A DNA stretch of 64,000 bases from Candidatus Defluviibacillus avedoerensis (GTDB lineage Bacteria; Pseudomonadota; Gammaproteobacteria; Burkholderiales; Burkholderiaceae_C): positions 186,001-250,000 of the forward strand of contig JADJBS010000008.1 in NCBI GenBank assembly GCA_016703665.1, in the 5' to 3' direction. The notes below the pieces were generated by a model that did no database searches, was not told where the DNA came from, and worked only from the letters and a program-made list of their open reading frames with translations. Made by a program: the position numbers and the translations under genes. This document shows, piece after piece, positions 42,850-52,040 of this stretch; the stretch's first letter is position 1; every line of letters begins with the position of its first letter.

Positions 42850-43886
42850 GTGGTTTCTCCTCTTAGTTCTGCAACATATGCGGGTGCCGGATGCAGGTCC
42901 AGAATACGCCCCGCCTTGGCCACTTGTCCCGGCACGTCGTGCCCAACAATTCGCGGCATTTGGCGCGCCACGTCGAGCAAACGGCCCAGGTCAATGCCGG
43001 TGTCGTAACCCATGGCGTCTAGCATGTGGATGGCGTCTTCGCTGCTGATGTTGCCGCTGGCGCCCGGCGCGTAAGGGCAGCCACCCAGGCCACCCAATGA
43101 ACCATCAAAGCGCGCAATGCCGCTTTGCACGGCGGCCAACACATTCGCCAAACCCATGCCACGTGTGTTGTGGAAATGCAGGGTCAATTGCGGGGCGTTG
43201 GCCATGTGGGCAAAGCGAGCGTGCAGGGCAGCAATCACCGCTTGCACCTGCGCCGGGTGAGCCATGCCAGTGGTGTCACAAATGGTCAGTCCCCGAACGC
43301 CTAAGTTCACGAAGCGCTCTGCAAAAGATAGCACGGTGGCCAAGGGCACATTACCCTCCATCTGGCAGCCAAAGCAGCAGGAAAGCGACACATTGATGGG
43401 CGTGCGCCCATCCACCAGGCGGATCACCTCGGCCAGACCGCTAAAGCTTTTTTCCCGCAGCATGCGCAGGTTAGCCAAGTTGTGGGTCTCGGACACCGAC
43501 ATCACCAAGTTCAGCTCGTCAGCGCGCGACTCCATCGCCCGCTCTGCACCGCGCACATTCGGCACCAGCACGGTGTATTCGACGCCCGGCACGCGCTGGA
43601 TGCGCCCCATTACTTCTTCGGCATCGCGCAACATAGGAATGGCTTTGGGGCTGGTGAAGGATGTCACCTCAATCTTGGCATAGCCGCACTGGCTCAACGC
43701 GTCAATCAGCGCGATCTTGTCGTCGGTTGGGATGAAGGTGGGTTCAATCTGAAAGCCGTCCCGGGTGGCGACTTCGTTGAAACGGATGGCTCCCACGCTG
43801 GCCACTGCGTGTGCTGCGCTGCCCCCCGCAGGAGCGTTCGCGCCTTGGGGCGGCCCTGCGTCGCTCAAATCTATGCGTTTCTTCAT
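42846..43886 (-). CDS. HMG-CoA lyase-family enzyme
   Basis: The 346-residue TIM-barrel aldolase has FNEVATRDGFQIE (metal and catalytic Arg/Asp region), a central VSLSCCFGCQMEG, LHFHNTRGMGLAN (metal-binding HxH) and the signature GGLGGCPYAPGASGN with the catalytic Cys. Family members cleave 3-hydroxy-3-methylglutaryl-CoA to acetyl-CoA and acetoacetate, or citramalyl-CoA to acetyl-CoA and pyruvate. An Ala/Gly-rich N-terminal extension of about 30 residues is unusual. With the CoA-transferase (ATGA overlap) it forms an activate-then-cleave pair. Confidence 0.9.
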   Translation of the reverse strand: MKKRIDLSDAGPPQGANAPAGGSAAHAVASVGAIRFNEVATRDGFQIEPTFIPTDDKIALIDALSQCGYAKIEVTSFTSPKAIPMLRDAEEVMGRIQRVPGVEYTVLVPNVRGAERAMESRADELNLVMSVSETHNLANLRMLREKSFSGLAEVIRLVDGRTPINVSLSCCFGCQMEGNVPLATVLSFAERFVNLGVRGLTICDTTGMAHPAQVQAVIAALHARFAHMANAPQLTLHFHNTRGMGLANVLAAVQSGIARFDGSLGGLGGCPYAPGASGNISSEDAIHMLDAMGYDTGIDLGRLLDVARQMPRIVGHDVPGQVAKAGRILDLHPAPAYVAELRGETT

Positions 43887-45100
43887 GCCACGATGCCTTG
43901 TGCTTTAAGGGTTTTGATTTGTTCGCTGGACAGGCCCATTTCCGCCAACACCTGATCACTGTCTTGCCCGATGCCCGGTGCATTTCGCCGGTGACTACCG
44001 GGTGTGCGAGAGAGCTTGGGCACGATGCCCGGCACCATCAACTGGCTGCCATCGTCCATCTGCACCTGTTGAAGCATGTCGCGTGCTTGGTAATGCGGGT
44101 CTGAAGCGATGTCGGCCACGGTGTAGATTCGGCCAGCGGGTACGCTGGCGTTGTCCAAAGCGGCCAGCACTTCATCGACACTCAAGTGCGCAGCCCAGGC
44201 GCCGATGGCGGCGTCGATTTCAGCCACACGCAAGACACGTCCGCTGTTGTCGGCCAGCGCTGGGTCGTTGCCCAGGTCATTACGGGCGATAACGGTCATC
44301 AAGCGTTTGAAAATGCTGTCCCCATTTCCCGCAATCAAGGCATAGCCGCCGTCTTTGCACAGGTAGGCATTGCTGGGCGCAATCCCGGGCAATGCGCTAC
44401 CCGCCGGGCCTCGCACCGCGCCAAAGGCGCTATATTCGGGCAGCAGGCTTTCCATGCAGTTGAACATGGCCTCATACAGCGCCACATCAATCACCTGCCC
44501 TTTACCCGACTGGTGGCGTTCTTGCAGCGCCAGCAAAATGCCAATCACGCCATGCAGCGCCGCCAGCGTGTCGCCCAGACTGATGCCCACGCGTACCGGC
44601 ACGCGACCGGGTTCGGCGGTCAAATGGCGTATGCCGCCCATGGCCTCCCCCACCACACCAAAGCCAGGGCGGTCGCGGTAAGGGCCGGTTTGCCCATAAC
44701 CGCTGACGCGCAACATGATCAGACGTGGATTGATGCTCAACAATTCGTCTGGCCCTAGGCCCCACCCCTCCATCGCACCGGGGCGGAAGTTTTCGATCAG
44801 CACGTCACTCTCTCCCACCAGCTTGCGGACGATTTCCTGCGCCTCTTTCCGTTTGAGATCCAGTGCCAGCGACTGCTTGTTGCGCGACTGCACTTGCCAC
44901 CAGACCGAGGTGCCATCTTGCAGCAGGCGCCACTTGCGCAGCGGGTCGCCCAGGCCGGGGGGCTCAATCTTGATCACGTCCGCACCAAAGTCCCCCAGGG
45001 TCTTGGCAGCAAAGGGGCCTGCAATCAACTGACCCAGCTCAATGACTTTGAGGCCAATCAATGGACCAGTGTTGGTGGCAAAAGGTAGGGGCGTATTCAT
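43883..45100 (-). CDS. CaiB/BaiF family (class III) CoA-transferase
   Basis: The 405-residue enzyme has LKVIELGQLIAGPFAAKTLGDFGADVIKIEPPGLGD and the catalytic-Asp region ISLGDTLAA (Asp177 by position), plus the RPGFGVVGEAMGG motif shared with dicarboxylate CoA-transferases. It probably transfers CoA, perhaps from succinyl-CoA, to a hydroxylated methyl-dicarboxylate that the downstream lyase cleaves. It is distinct from the transferase at 2456-3706. Confidence 0.9.
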   Translation of the reverse strand: MNTPLPFATNTGPLIGLKVIELGQLIAGPFAAKTLGDFGADVIKIEPPGLGDPLRKWRLLQDGTSVWWQVQSRNKQSLALDLKRKEAQEIVRKLVGESDVLIENFRPGAMEGWGLGPDELLSINPRLIMLRVSGYGQTGPYRDRPGFGVVGEAMGGIRHLTAEPGRVPVRVGISLGDTLAALHGVIGILLALQERHQSGKGQVIDVALYEAMFNCMESLLPEYSAFGAVRGPAGSALPGIAPSNAYLCKDGGYALIAGNGDSIFKRLMTVIARNDLGNDPALADNSGRVLRVAEIDAAIGAWAAHLSVDEVLAALDNASVPAGRIYTVADIASDPHYQARDMLQQVQMDDGSQLMVPGIVPKLSRTPGSHRRNAPGIGQDSDQVLAEMGLSSEQIKTLKAQGIVA

Positions 45101-45134
45101 TGGCTGGCAGTATGCCGCCCAGCCTCGGCAGGGT

Positions 45135-46064
45135 CTATTGCTTCTTAGGTGCGTCAGCCTTCGCGTTTTGCGAAGCCTGCTTCAAAAATGCCATCAATCC
45201 CAAAGCCGCCTCGTCCTGGTTGGCAACAGCCACCAGCAGTTGTCTGCGCGCCCAGGCATCTTTCAACGGGCGGGCACGCAGCGGCAACGCTTTGGCGAAT
45301 GGCTGCAAGGCGGCTTTGGGCAGCAAGGCAACCCCCATGCCTGCCGCGACCAGGTGACAAACTGCATCAAAGCTGCGCACCTGCATGCGCAGCCGCAGGG
45401 GGCGGCCAACGGTCAGCGCCGCTTGCTGCTGGGTCTGCAGCATCGCAGCACCCGTAGTCAACGTGATCCAGTCTTCGTTCAGGCAATCGGCAAAGGCGAC
45501 GACACTGCGGGCTTTGCTGAGCGGGTGCCCTGCAGGCATCACCAGTACCAGCTCATCCCGCCGGAACGCCGCCGTCTGCAGGCCGTGGGTGTCTGGGCCT
45601 TCCACAAAAACACCCACATCCGCGCGGCCCTCGCGCAGTGCGCTGACCACGGCCTCAGACACCTGCTCGTCCAGTTCCACCCGAACCTGCGGCACCTGCT
45701 TGGCATAGGCCGCCAGCAGCGGGGGCAAGAACTGGTTGATGGCGGCCGTGCCTGCGCATAGCCGAACACGCCGCGCAATGCCTTGGCGCTGGTCAGACAG
45801 TTCAGCTCCAAGCTGGTCCATGGTTTGCAGCAGGCTGAGGCCATGTTTGACAAACACCCGCCCCGCGGCCGTCGGGCTCAAGCCGCGCGCATGGCGTTCA
45901 AACAGGGTATCGCCCACGGCCAGTTCCAGCTCTCGCAGGCGGCGACTGGCTGCCGCCAAGGCTAAATGGGCTTCGCGCGCCGCTGCGCTCAAGCTGCCCG
46001 TTTGCACACAGGCCACTGCCAGCCGGATGCTGACCAGGTCGAAGCGGGCGAGGTTGAGTCGCAT
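45135..46064 (-). CDS. LysR-family transcriptional regulator
   Basis: The 309-residue protein has an N-terminal winged helix (FDLVSIRLAVACVQTGSLSAAAREAHLALAAASRRLRELE) and the substrate-binding domain of LysR regulators. It is encoded on the same strand as, and just upstream of, the CoA-transferase operon (34-bp gap), so it is the probable regulator of that operon. The effector would be a carboxylate or CoA thioester. Confidence 0.92.
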   Translation of the reverse strand: MRLNLARFDLVSIRLAVACVQTGSLSAAAREAHLALAAASRRLRELELAVGDTLFERHARGLSPTAAGRVFVKHGLSLLQTMDQLGAELSDQRQGIARRVRLCAGTAAINQFLPPLLAAYAKQVPQVRVELDEQVSEAVVSALREGRADVGVFVEGPDTHGLQTAAFRRDELVLVMPAGHPLSKARSVVAFADCLNEDWITLTTGAAMLQTQQQAALTVGRPLRLRMQVRSFDAVCHLVAAGMGVALLPKAALQPFAKALPLRARPLKDAWARRQLLVAVANQDEAALGLMAFLKQASQNAKADAPKKQ

Positions 46065-46076
46065 GGTGGGTAGAGC

Positions 46077-47306
46077 TTATTGAGCGCTTGCCGCCATGAG
46101 TCGTGCAGATGGCTGCACATTCATTCTCATCTGAAACAGTCCGGCGGCTACCCCAATGGCCACTGCCAGTTGCCATGCCAAGTCGTAGCTGTGCAGGCTG
46201 CTGTAAATCAGCCCACCGCCCCACGCGCCCAGAAAAGAGCCGACTTGGTGACTGAAGAAGGCGATGCCCGACAGTGTGGCCATGTATCGCAGCCCAAACA
46301 AGTGCACCACCAGGCCTGATACCAGGGGCACCACGCCCAGCCACAGCGTGCCCATGGCCGCCGCAAACACCAGGGTACTGGCGGGGGTGGGCGGCAGAGA
46401 AAAGTAGATCGCGATGCACAGCGATCTCAGCAGGTAGATGCCACCCAGCAAGGCGCGTTTGGAATACACCCCGCCCAGCCAGCCAAACAGGTACGAGCCC
46501 AGCACGTTGAACAGGCCCACCAGCGCCAGCGCGGTGCTGCCCACAGACGGGTCTAGCCCGCAAATGTCCAGGTAGGTGGGCAGGTGGGTGGTGATGAACA
46601 CCAGCTGCAAGCCGCATACAAAGAAGGCAATGGCCAGTACACGGTAGCCTTTGTGGCCCAGGGCTTCACGCACGGCTTCGATCACCGATTGCGCCGCGCC
46701 GACGTGCACGTCACGTTCGATCTGGTCTGCTTTGCCCGCCATCAGGGCAGCAGGCAACATCACGCAGGCCAAACCCAGAAAACCCACCAAGGCCATGCGC
46801 CAGCCCGACATGGCCATCAGACCCTGCGCCATGGGCGAGGCCAGCGTCAAGCCCAGCGAGCCCGCCGCCGACACCGCACCCATGGCCACGCTGCGCTTGG
46901 CAACAGACACCGTGCGTGCAGTCACGTTCATGGCGATGTTGGACGCTGTGCACGACAGAGCCAAGCCAATGCACACGCCCATTCCGAGTGTGACCATCCA
47001 GTTGGCGTCGGCATAGCGCATCAGCAGCAAACCCAGCCCATAGACGGCCACACCTGTTACCGCCACGGGCCTCGCGCCATGGCGGTCTGCCATGATGCCG
47101 ACGAAAGGCTGTGTCACGCCCCAGATGATGTTCTGGATGGCGATGGCCAGCGAGAACTCAGCCGCCGTGATGCCCACATCGCGGATCATGGAAATCTGCA
47201 GCAGTCCAAAGCTTTGCCGCATGCCCATGGCCAGACTTAGCATGACGGCAGCGCCCGCTAATATCGAAAAAGTTTGCGCCTTCGACAGGCTGGATTTATC
47301 GATCAT
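46077..47306 (-). CDS. Major facilitator superfamily transporter
   Basis: A 409-residue, 12-helix carrier. FVGIMADRHGARPVAVTG is the loop 2-3 motif, and the N-terminal MGMRQSFGLLQISMIRD resembles the oxalate/formate antiporter-like and monocarboxylate carriers. It is upstream of the LysR gene (12-bp gap) and may import the acid processed by the downstream enzymes. Confidence 0.88.
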   Translation of the reverse strand: MIDKSSLSKAQTFSILAGAAVMLSLAMGMRQSFGLLQISMIRDVGITAAEFSLAIAIQNIIWGVTQPFVGIMADRHGARPVAVTGVAVYGLGLLLMRYADANWMVTLGMGVCIGLALSCTASNIAMNVTARTVSVAKRSVAMGAVSAAGSLGLTLASPMAQGLMAMSGWRMALVGFLGLACVMLPAALMAGKADQIERDVHVGAAQSVIEAVREALGHKGYRVLAIAFFVCGLQLVFITTHLPTYLDICGLDPSVGSTALALVGLFNVLGSYLFGWLGGVYSKRALLGGIYLLRSLCIAIYFSLPPTPASTLVFAAAMGTLWLGVVPLVSGLVVHLFGLRYMATLSGIAFFSHQVGSFLGAWGGGLIYSSLHSYDLAWQLAVAIGVAAGLFQMRMNVQPSARLMAASAQ

Positions 47307-47425
47307 GCCGTCAGCATAGCGCCTGGCAAGCCTGAACTGCTGTCACCTGCGCTTGTTACCATAGGAGCCAGTTTGTTTCGCCTGTTCCTCAACCCCGTCT
47401 CATCCACCCCAAAGGAGAAACCGTC

Positions 47426-47779
47426 ATGAACTATGTCGATGGATTTGTCGCCGCCGTCCCCACGGCCAACCGGGAGGCCTACCTCAACCACGCTGAGCGG
47501 GCGGCCGCCCTGTTCAAGGAGTTTGGTGCATTGAGCGTGGTGGAGTGCTGGGGCGACGATGTGCCCGAGGGCAAGCTTACTTCGTTCCCTTTGGCCGTGA
47601 AACGCGAGGCCGACGAGACCGTGGTCTTCAGCTGGGTTACTTGGCCCTCGCGCGCAGTGCGCGACGCTGGGTGGGAAAAACTCATGGCTGATCCACGCAT
47701 GAGCCCTGCAGCCATTCCCATGCCCTTTGATGGCAAACGCCTGATCTATGGCGGCTTTCAAATGATCATGCAAGCCTGA
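47426..47779 (+). CDS. DUF1428 family protein
   Basis: The 117-residue protein begins MNYVDGFVAAVPTANREAYLNHAE and has VVECWGDDVPEGKLTSF and VFSWVTWPSRAVRD, the family's conserved blocks. It has a ferredoxin-like (dimeric alpha-beta barrel) fold of unknown function. GGAG lies at a good distance upstream. Confidence 0.88.
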   Translation: MNYVDGFVAAVPTANREAYLNHAERAAALFKEFGALSVVECWGDDVPEGKLTSFPLAVKREADETVVFSWVTWPSRAVRDAGWEKLMADPRMSPAAIPMPFDGKRLIYGGFQMIMQA

Positions 47780-47827
47780 CGGCCATCATTTAGTTTGCCA
47801 GCACTCAGTAAGCATCCGGAGAAACGC

Positions 47828-48259
47828 ATGTCCGCATCTTTGATTCAACCCTACCTGTTCTTCAGTGGCCGCTGCGACGAGGCGCTGAACTTTTACCAGG
47901 CAGCCCTGGGAGCGCAGGTAGACATGCTGATGCGCTTTAACCAAAGTCCAGATCCGGTGCCTGCGGGCATGTTGCAAGCCGGGTTCGAGGCCAAAGTCAT
48001 GCATTGCCAGTTTCGGGTGGGTGACACGGCGTTGATGGCGTCGGATGGTTGCGACGACAAGTCGACGTTCAGTGGCTTTTCGCTGGCGCTCAGTGTCCCG
48101 ACCGAGGCCGAAGCAGACCGTGCTTTTGCAGCGCTGAGCCAGCACGGTACGGTGATCATGCCGCTCGCGAAAACCTTTTGGTCACCGCGCTACGGCATGG
48201 TCAAGGACCAGTTTGGCATTCAGTGGATGGTGATGGTGCCCGGCGAGGCCACGGCGTGA
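47828..48259 (+). CDS. PhnB-like VOC family protein
   Basis: The 143-residue protein begins IQPYLFFSGRCDEALNFYQAALGA and ends with FGIQWMVMVPG, matching the PhnB/3-demethylubiquinone-methyltransferase-like VOC group. Despite those names the function is unknown. The ATG at 47828 has GGAG upstream; an open frame extends to 47795. It is followed, with overlap, by the PhnD-like gene. Confidence 0.87.
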   Translation: MSASLIQPYLFFSGRCDEALNFYQAALGAQVDMLMRFNQSPDPVPAGMLQAGFEAKVMHCQFRVGDTALMASDGCDDKSTFSGFSLALSVPTEAEADRAFAALSQHGTVIMPLAKTFWSPRYGMVKDQFGIQWMVMVPGEATA

Positions 48260-49068
48260 TGATGCGGCTATTGCGTCGTTGCTTTCTCGGGTGCGCTCTT
48301 GCGGCTGCCTTGCCGCTGGGTGCAGCGGCGGTTCAGCCAACGCTGGTGTTTGGGGTCCTGAATCAGCAAAGCCCCGCGCGCACGGCAGAGCGGTGGAATC
48401 CAGTATTTCAATACATCAAGGCCAGGACCGGCTTGGACATCCAACTGCGCATGGGCGCGACCGTCAGAGAAACCAACGCCATGATGGGTCGGGGTGAATT
48501 CGACTTTGTCTTCACGAACCACAACTTCAGGCCCGAATATGACGGTGCGTATAAAGTCATTGCGGCGCTGGCAGGCAAACCGATTTTCGGTGTGATTGCG
48601 GTCGGCGCCGACAGCCCTGTCAAAACCCTGGCTGATCTGGCTGGCAAACGGGTTGCATTTCCATCACGCGAGGCTTTTGTGGCTTATGCCGTACCTGTTC
48701 TGGAACTCAAGCGTGCCAAGGTCGATGTGCTGGAGGTGCTCGCCAGCACGCAGGACAGTGCCTTGGCGCAACTCAAGGCGGGTGCGGTTGACGCAGCAGC
48801 CGTCAACTCACGGTTTTTAACCCAATTTTCTGCGAGGCAGGGGTTCGCATACCGCGAAATCTACACCTCGGAAGGTTTTGCCGAAATTCCTGTCATTGCC
48901 CACCCGCGCTTATCCGCTGCTGTGGTCACTGCGGTACGGCAGGCATTGGTCGAGATGAAGCAGGATCCGCGTGGAGAGTCGCTGCTGGAGTCCTCAGGCT
49001 TTGCCGGGTTCGATCCCGCCACCGACAAACAATACGACAACGTACGTCGCATCTACAGGGGCAATTGA
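48259..49068 (+). CDS. PhnD-like phosphate/phosphonate-type substrate-binding protein
   Basis: The 269-residue exported protein has a signal peptide (MMRLLRRCFLGCALAAALPLGAAA) and the PhnD/periplasmic-binding type 2 fold: LVFGVLNQQSPARTAERWNP, FDFVFTNHNFRPEY, SPVKTLADLAGKRVAFPS. No ABC permease or ATPase is adjacent, so it may be an orphan receptor or sensor input. Its start overlaps the previous stop (GTGATGATG: GTG 48256, ATG 48259, ATG 48262), so translation is coupled. The frame extends upstream without meaning. Confidence 0.85.
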   Translation: MMRLLRRCFLGCALAAALPLGAAAVQPTLVFGVLNQQSPARTAERWNPVFQYIKARTGLDIQLRMGATVRETNAMMGRGEFDFVFTNHNFRPEYDGAYKVIAALAGKPIFGVIAVGADSPVKTLADLAGKRVAFPSREAFVAYAVPVLELKRAKVDVLEVLASTQDSALAQLKAGAVDAAAVNSRFLTQFSARQGFAYREIYTSEGFAEIPVIAHPRLSAAVVTAVRQALVEMKQDPRGESLLESSGFAGFDPATDKQYDNVRRIYRGN

Positions 49069-49195
49069 GCGTCTGATTTACCATTTTGGGGCTAGGCAAG
49101 TCCAGCGTTTCGCAGCGCCGAGTACCCAAGCTTTTCTGCCTCTCACTCCCAGTTTTTTCTTCCTTTTGCTTGGCGATTCACGATAGGTGTGCTCG

Positions 49196-52036
49196 TCAGG
49201 AGTCGGTTGTCACCAAGCGACGGGTGCTCGTTGCGATCAATCGATTCAGGCTGGGCAGACAGGAGCCGCAATTGGTTCCACAGCGCGTGGCTGTTTGAAC
49301 GGCCATCAATTGATCGGCAGGCGGACCGTCGTGTTGACGCAAGACAGATTGAATGCTGGCTTGAGTGACATTGAAGCAAGCGCAGATCTGCGGACTGAGT
49401 GGTGCCAGCTTGACGGGTGCGGTGCTGCTTCCACTCAGCAGGTGACGACCCAGGGTTTGGGCGGGCAAGCCCTGGCGCAGGTAGGCTGACAGCCATGCTT
49501 CTGAGTTGGCATTGCCTGCCAACAGCAGGGCCATGATGACACTGTCGCCCTTGTCGTCGCGCGCCTGCCGAACTGCACGGAGCTGACCCAGGTGGGCATC
49601 TGCATAACGCAAGCTGTCGGCGCCATCCAGTCGCAGCAGGGTGGTGATTTTCTGCAGCACGGCTGGGTCAGGCGCACTGTTGGCTGCTGCCCTGAACAGC
49701 ACGCCATGCCGCTCAGAACCCGCGTCATGGATGGTCACGCCGTTGCTGAACGGCACGCAGCTTGCAAAGTCAAACTGGGTCATGCACTCGCGCAGGGCGG
49801 CTCGCACGGTTTCAACTTCACCCGCTGGTAACCAGGCCTGGGCCACCAGGGTCCAGGGCAGCTCAACCGGTTCTATGCGCACGGCGGCGTGTTTGAGCTC
49901 GGGTTGCTTTGAGGTCGGGCAAAAAGCAGGTGGCATCAAGGCATTGACGCCGCAGAGGGGCAATCCCGCTGAGTCAATGCCACCCAGCACCTCACTGCCC
50001 CAGTGCATGGCTAAAAAGGCTTGGGTGGGTGCAACTTGCGGGTCGGCTTTGGCTTGCAGCAACACTTGCCCACGCTTGCTGATGAGGGCGACCAGTTGCA
50101 ATTCTTTCAAACCAAGCCGTGCCATGTCCTGTGGATTCAAACCCACGCTGGGCTCTGCCACATGCCCAAACAGGCGGCCCAAGGTGCCGGTGCGGCTCAT
50201 GCCGTGCCACTGGTCACGCAGGCGGCCTGTGTTGAGCGAGAACGGAAAGCGCGCGTTGCGCGGCTCAATCACGGGTTTGTATGCATCGACGGCAAATTGA
50301 GCACGACCATTGGCGGTGGGAAACACACCATCGGTATACAACCTCGCTTGGCCACTGCCCACGCCTTGCGGGCAAGGCCATTGCTGGGGGCCTTCGCGCT
50401 CTAGCAGGCCATAGCTCAAACCAGTGATGTCCAGGTCACGGCCACGGGTGCTTTCGCGGTGCTCGTTCCAGATGCTCTCTGTGTTTTGGTCCAGCGTGCC
50501 TTGCGTATAAGGAAAGAGAGTGGGCAAGCCCGGGCGCAGCTGCTTCTCCAGACGCTGAGCCAAGTCCACGCCTATGGCCCAGTCATGCCTGGCCTGACCC
50601 GGCGCTGGTACGGCCGCGCGCACGCGGCTGATTCGGCGTTCGCTGTTGGTCACCGTGCCCGCCTTTTCGCCCCAGGTGCTGGCAGGCAGCAGCAGATCGG
50701 CGTAGGCACAGGTAGCGGTGGTGGCAAACGCTTCTTGCACCACCACCAACTCGGCCCTTGCCAGCGCAGCACGCACGGTGGTCTGGTCGGGCATGCTCTG
50801 CGCGGGGTTGGTGCAGGCAATCCACAGGGCTTTGATTTCACCGTCGGCAGTGGCCTCAAACATTTCCACAGCTGTCTTGCCGGGTTTTGCCGGTACATCA
50901 GACACGCCCCACAGCGCGGCCACTTCAGCACGGTGGGTGGGGTTGGCCAGATCGCGGTGAGCACTGAGCAGATTGGCCATGCCGCCCACCTCACGCCCAC
51001 CCATGGCATTGGGTTGCCCGGTCAGCGAGAAAGGCCCGGCACCGGGTTTGCCGATTTGCCCGGTGGCCAAGTGCAGATTGATCAAGGCCGCATTCTTGGC
51101 GGTGCCGCTGCTGCTTTGGTTAAGCCCTTGGCAGTAGAGACTCAGGGTGGTCTTGGAGGTGGCAAACCAGCGCGCAGCCTGCATCAAGTCGGCCGTGCTG
51201 ATGCCGCAGACCTGTGCCACCTTCTCGGGTGTCGCCTGGCGCACCAAGTCCTTCAAGTCTTCAAAGCCCGAGGTGTGGGCGGTGATGTAGGCGCTGTCGG
51301 TCCAGCCTTCCCACAGCATGATGTACAGCATGCCGTGAAACAGCATCACATCCGTTCCGGGCAACAGGGGCAGGTACAGGTCCGCCTGGTCTGCGGTGTC
51401 GGTGCGGCGCGGGTCGGCCACAACGATTCGCATGCCAGGCCGTGCGGCCTTGGCGGCTTCGATGCGTCTGAACAGAATAGGGTGGGCCCATGCGGTGTTG
51501 CTGCCCACAATGAACAGGCAGTCGGCTGTGTCCAGGTCTTCGTAACAGGTGGGTGGCGAATCCATGCCCAGCGTGCGCTTGTACCCCGCAACGGCGCTGC
51601 TCATGCACAGGCGCGAGTTGCTATCGACGTTATTAGTGCCCAGCAGGCCCTTGGTCAGCTTATTGAAGACGTAATAGTCTTCGGTCAGCATCTGGCCCGA
51701 GATGTAAAAGCCCAGAGCATCAGGGCCATGCGCGTCCACGATACGCAAGAGCTGCCCGGCAGCAAAGTCCATTGCCTCGTTCCAGCTGACGGGCTGGACC
51801 GAGCCACCGCGCTCCAGGCGGCGCAGCGGTTGCAGCAAGCGGTTTTGCTGGGTGATGGCTGCGCTGGCCGTCAGGTGCAGGGTCGAGCCCTTGGTGCATA
51901 AGCGGCCCTGGTTCGCGGGGTGGTCTGGGTCACCGCGTACGCCGGTGATCTGGGCGCCCCGGCTTTCGATGATGACGCCGCAGCCCACGCCGCAATAGGG
52001 GCAAGTTGATCGGGTCTCGCGCATACATGCACTCAT
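49196..52036 (-). CDS. nasA: Assimilatory nitrate reductase catalytic subunit
   Basis: The 946-residue molybdopterin enzyme reduces nitrate to nitrite in the cytoplasm. The N-terminal [4Fe-4S] ligands are Cys12, Cys15, Cys19 and Cys47 (TCPYCGVGCG ... GRLCTKG), followed by bis-MGD domains (SNTAWAHPI, GTDVMLFHGM, QPNAMGGREVGG). The C-terminus adds a BFD-like [2Fe-2S] domain (CACFNVTQ ... RCGTNCGSC), as in Klebsiella NasA. The ATG at 52036 is 5 bp from the nirD stop; the frame opens further upstream. It is the last gene of the nrtABD-nirBD-nasA operon. Confidence 0.96.
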   Translation of the reverse strand: MSACMRETRSTCPYCGVGCGVIIESRGAQITGVRGDPDHPANQGRLCTKGSTLHLTASAAITQQNRLLQPLRRLERGGSVQPVSWNEAMDFAAGQLLRIVDAHGPDALGFYISGQMLTEDYYVFNKLTKGLLGTNNVDSNSRLCMSSAVAGYKRTLGMDSPPTCYEDLDTADCLFIVGSNTAWAHPILFRRIEAAKAARPGMRIVVADPRRTDTADQADLYLPLLPGTDVMLFHGMLYIMLWEGWTDSAYITAHTSGFEDLKDLVRQATPEKVAQVCGISTADLMQAARWFATSKTTLSLYCQGLNQSSSGTAKNAALINLHLATGQIGKPGAGPFSLTGQPNAMGGREVGGMANLLSAHRDLANPTHRAEVAALWGVSDVPAKPGKTAVEMFEATADGEIKALWIACTNPAQSMPDQTTVRAALARAELVVVQEAFATTATCAYADLLLPASTWGEKAGTVTNSERRISRVRAAVPAPGQARHDWAIGVDLAQRLEKQLRPGLPTLFPYTQGTLDQNTESIWNEHRESTRGRDLDITGLSYGLLEREGPQQWPCPQGVGSGQARLYTDGVFPTANGRAQFAVDAYKPVIEPRNARFPFSLNTGRLRDQWHGMSRTGTLGRLFGHVAEPSVGLNPQDMARLGLKELQLVALISKRGQVLLQAKADPQVAPTQAFLAMHWGSEVLGGIDSAGLPLCGVNALMPPAFCPTSKQPELKHAAVRIEPVELPWTLVAQAWLPAGEVETVRAALRECMTQFDFASCVPFSNGVTIHDAGSERHGVLFRAAANSAPDPAVLQKITTLLRLDGADSLRYADAHLGQLRAVRQARDDKGDSVIMALLLAGNANSEAWLSAYLRQGLPAQTLGRHLLSGSSTAPVKLAPLSPQICACFNVTQASIQSVLRQHDGPPADQLMAVQTATRCGTNCGSCLPSLNRLIATSTRRLVTTDS

Positions 52037-52040
52037 GCCG

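Noticed and set aside
50459..51901. 480-codon plus-strand frame opposite nasA
   Set aside because: Antisense to the molybdopterin domains; no recognisable domain.
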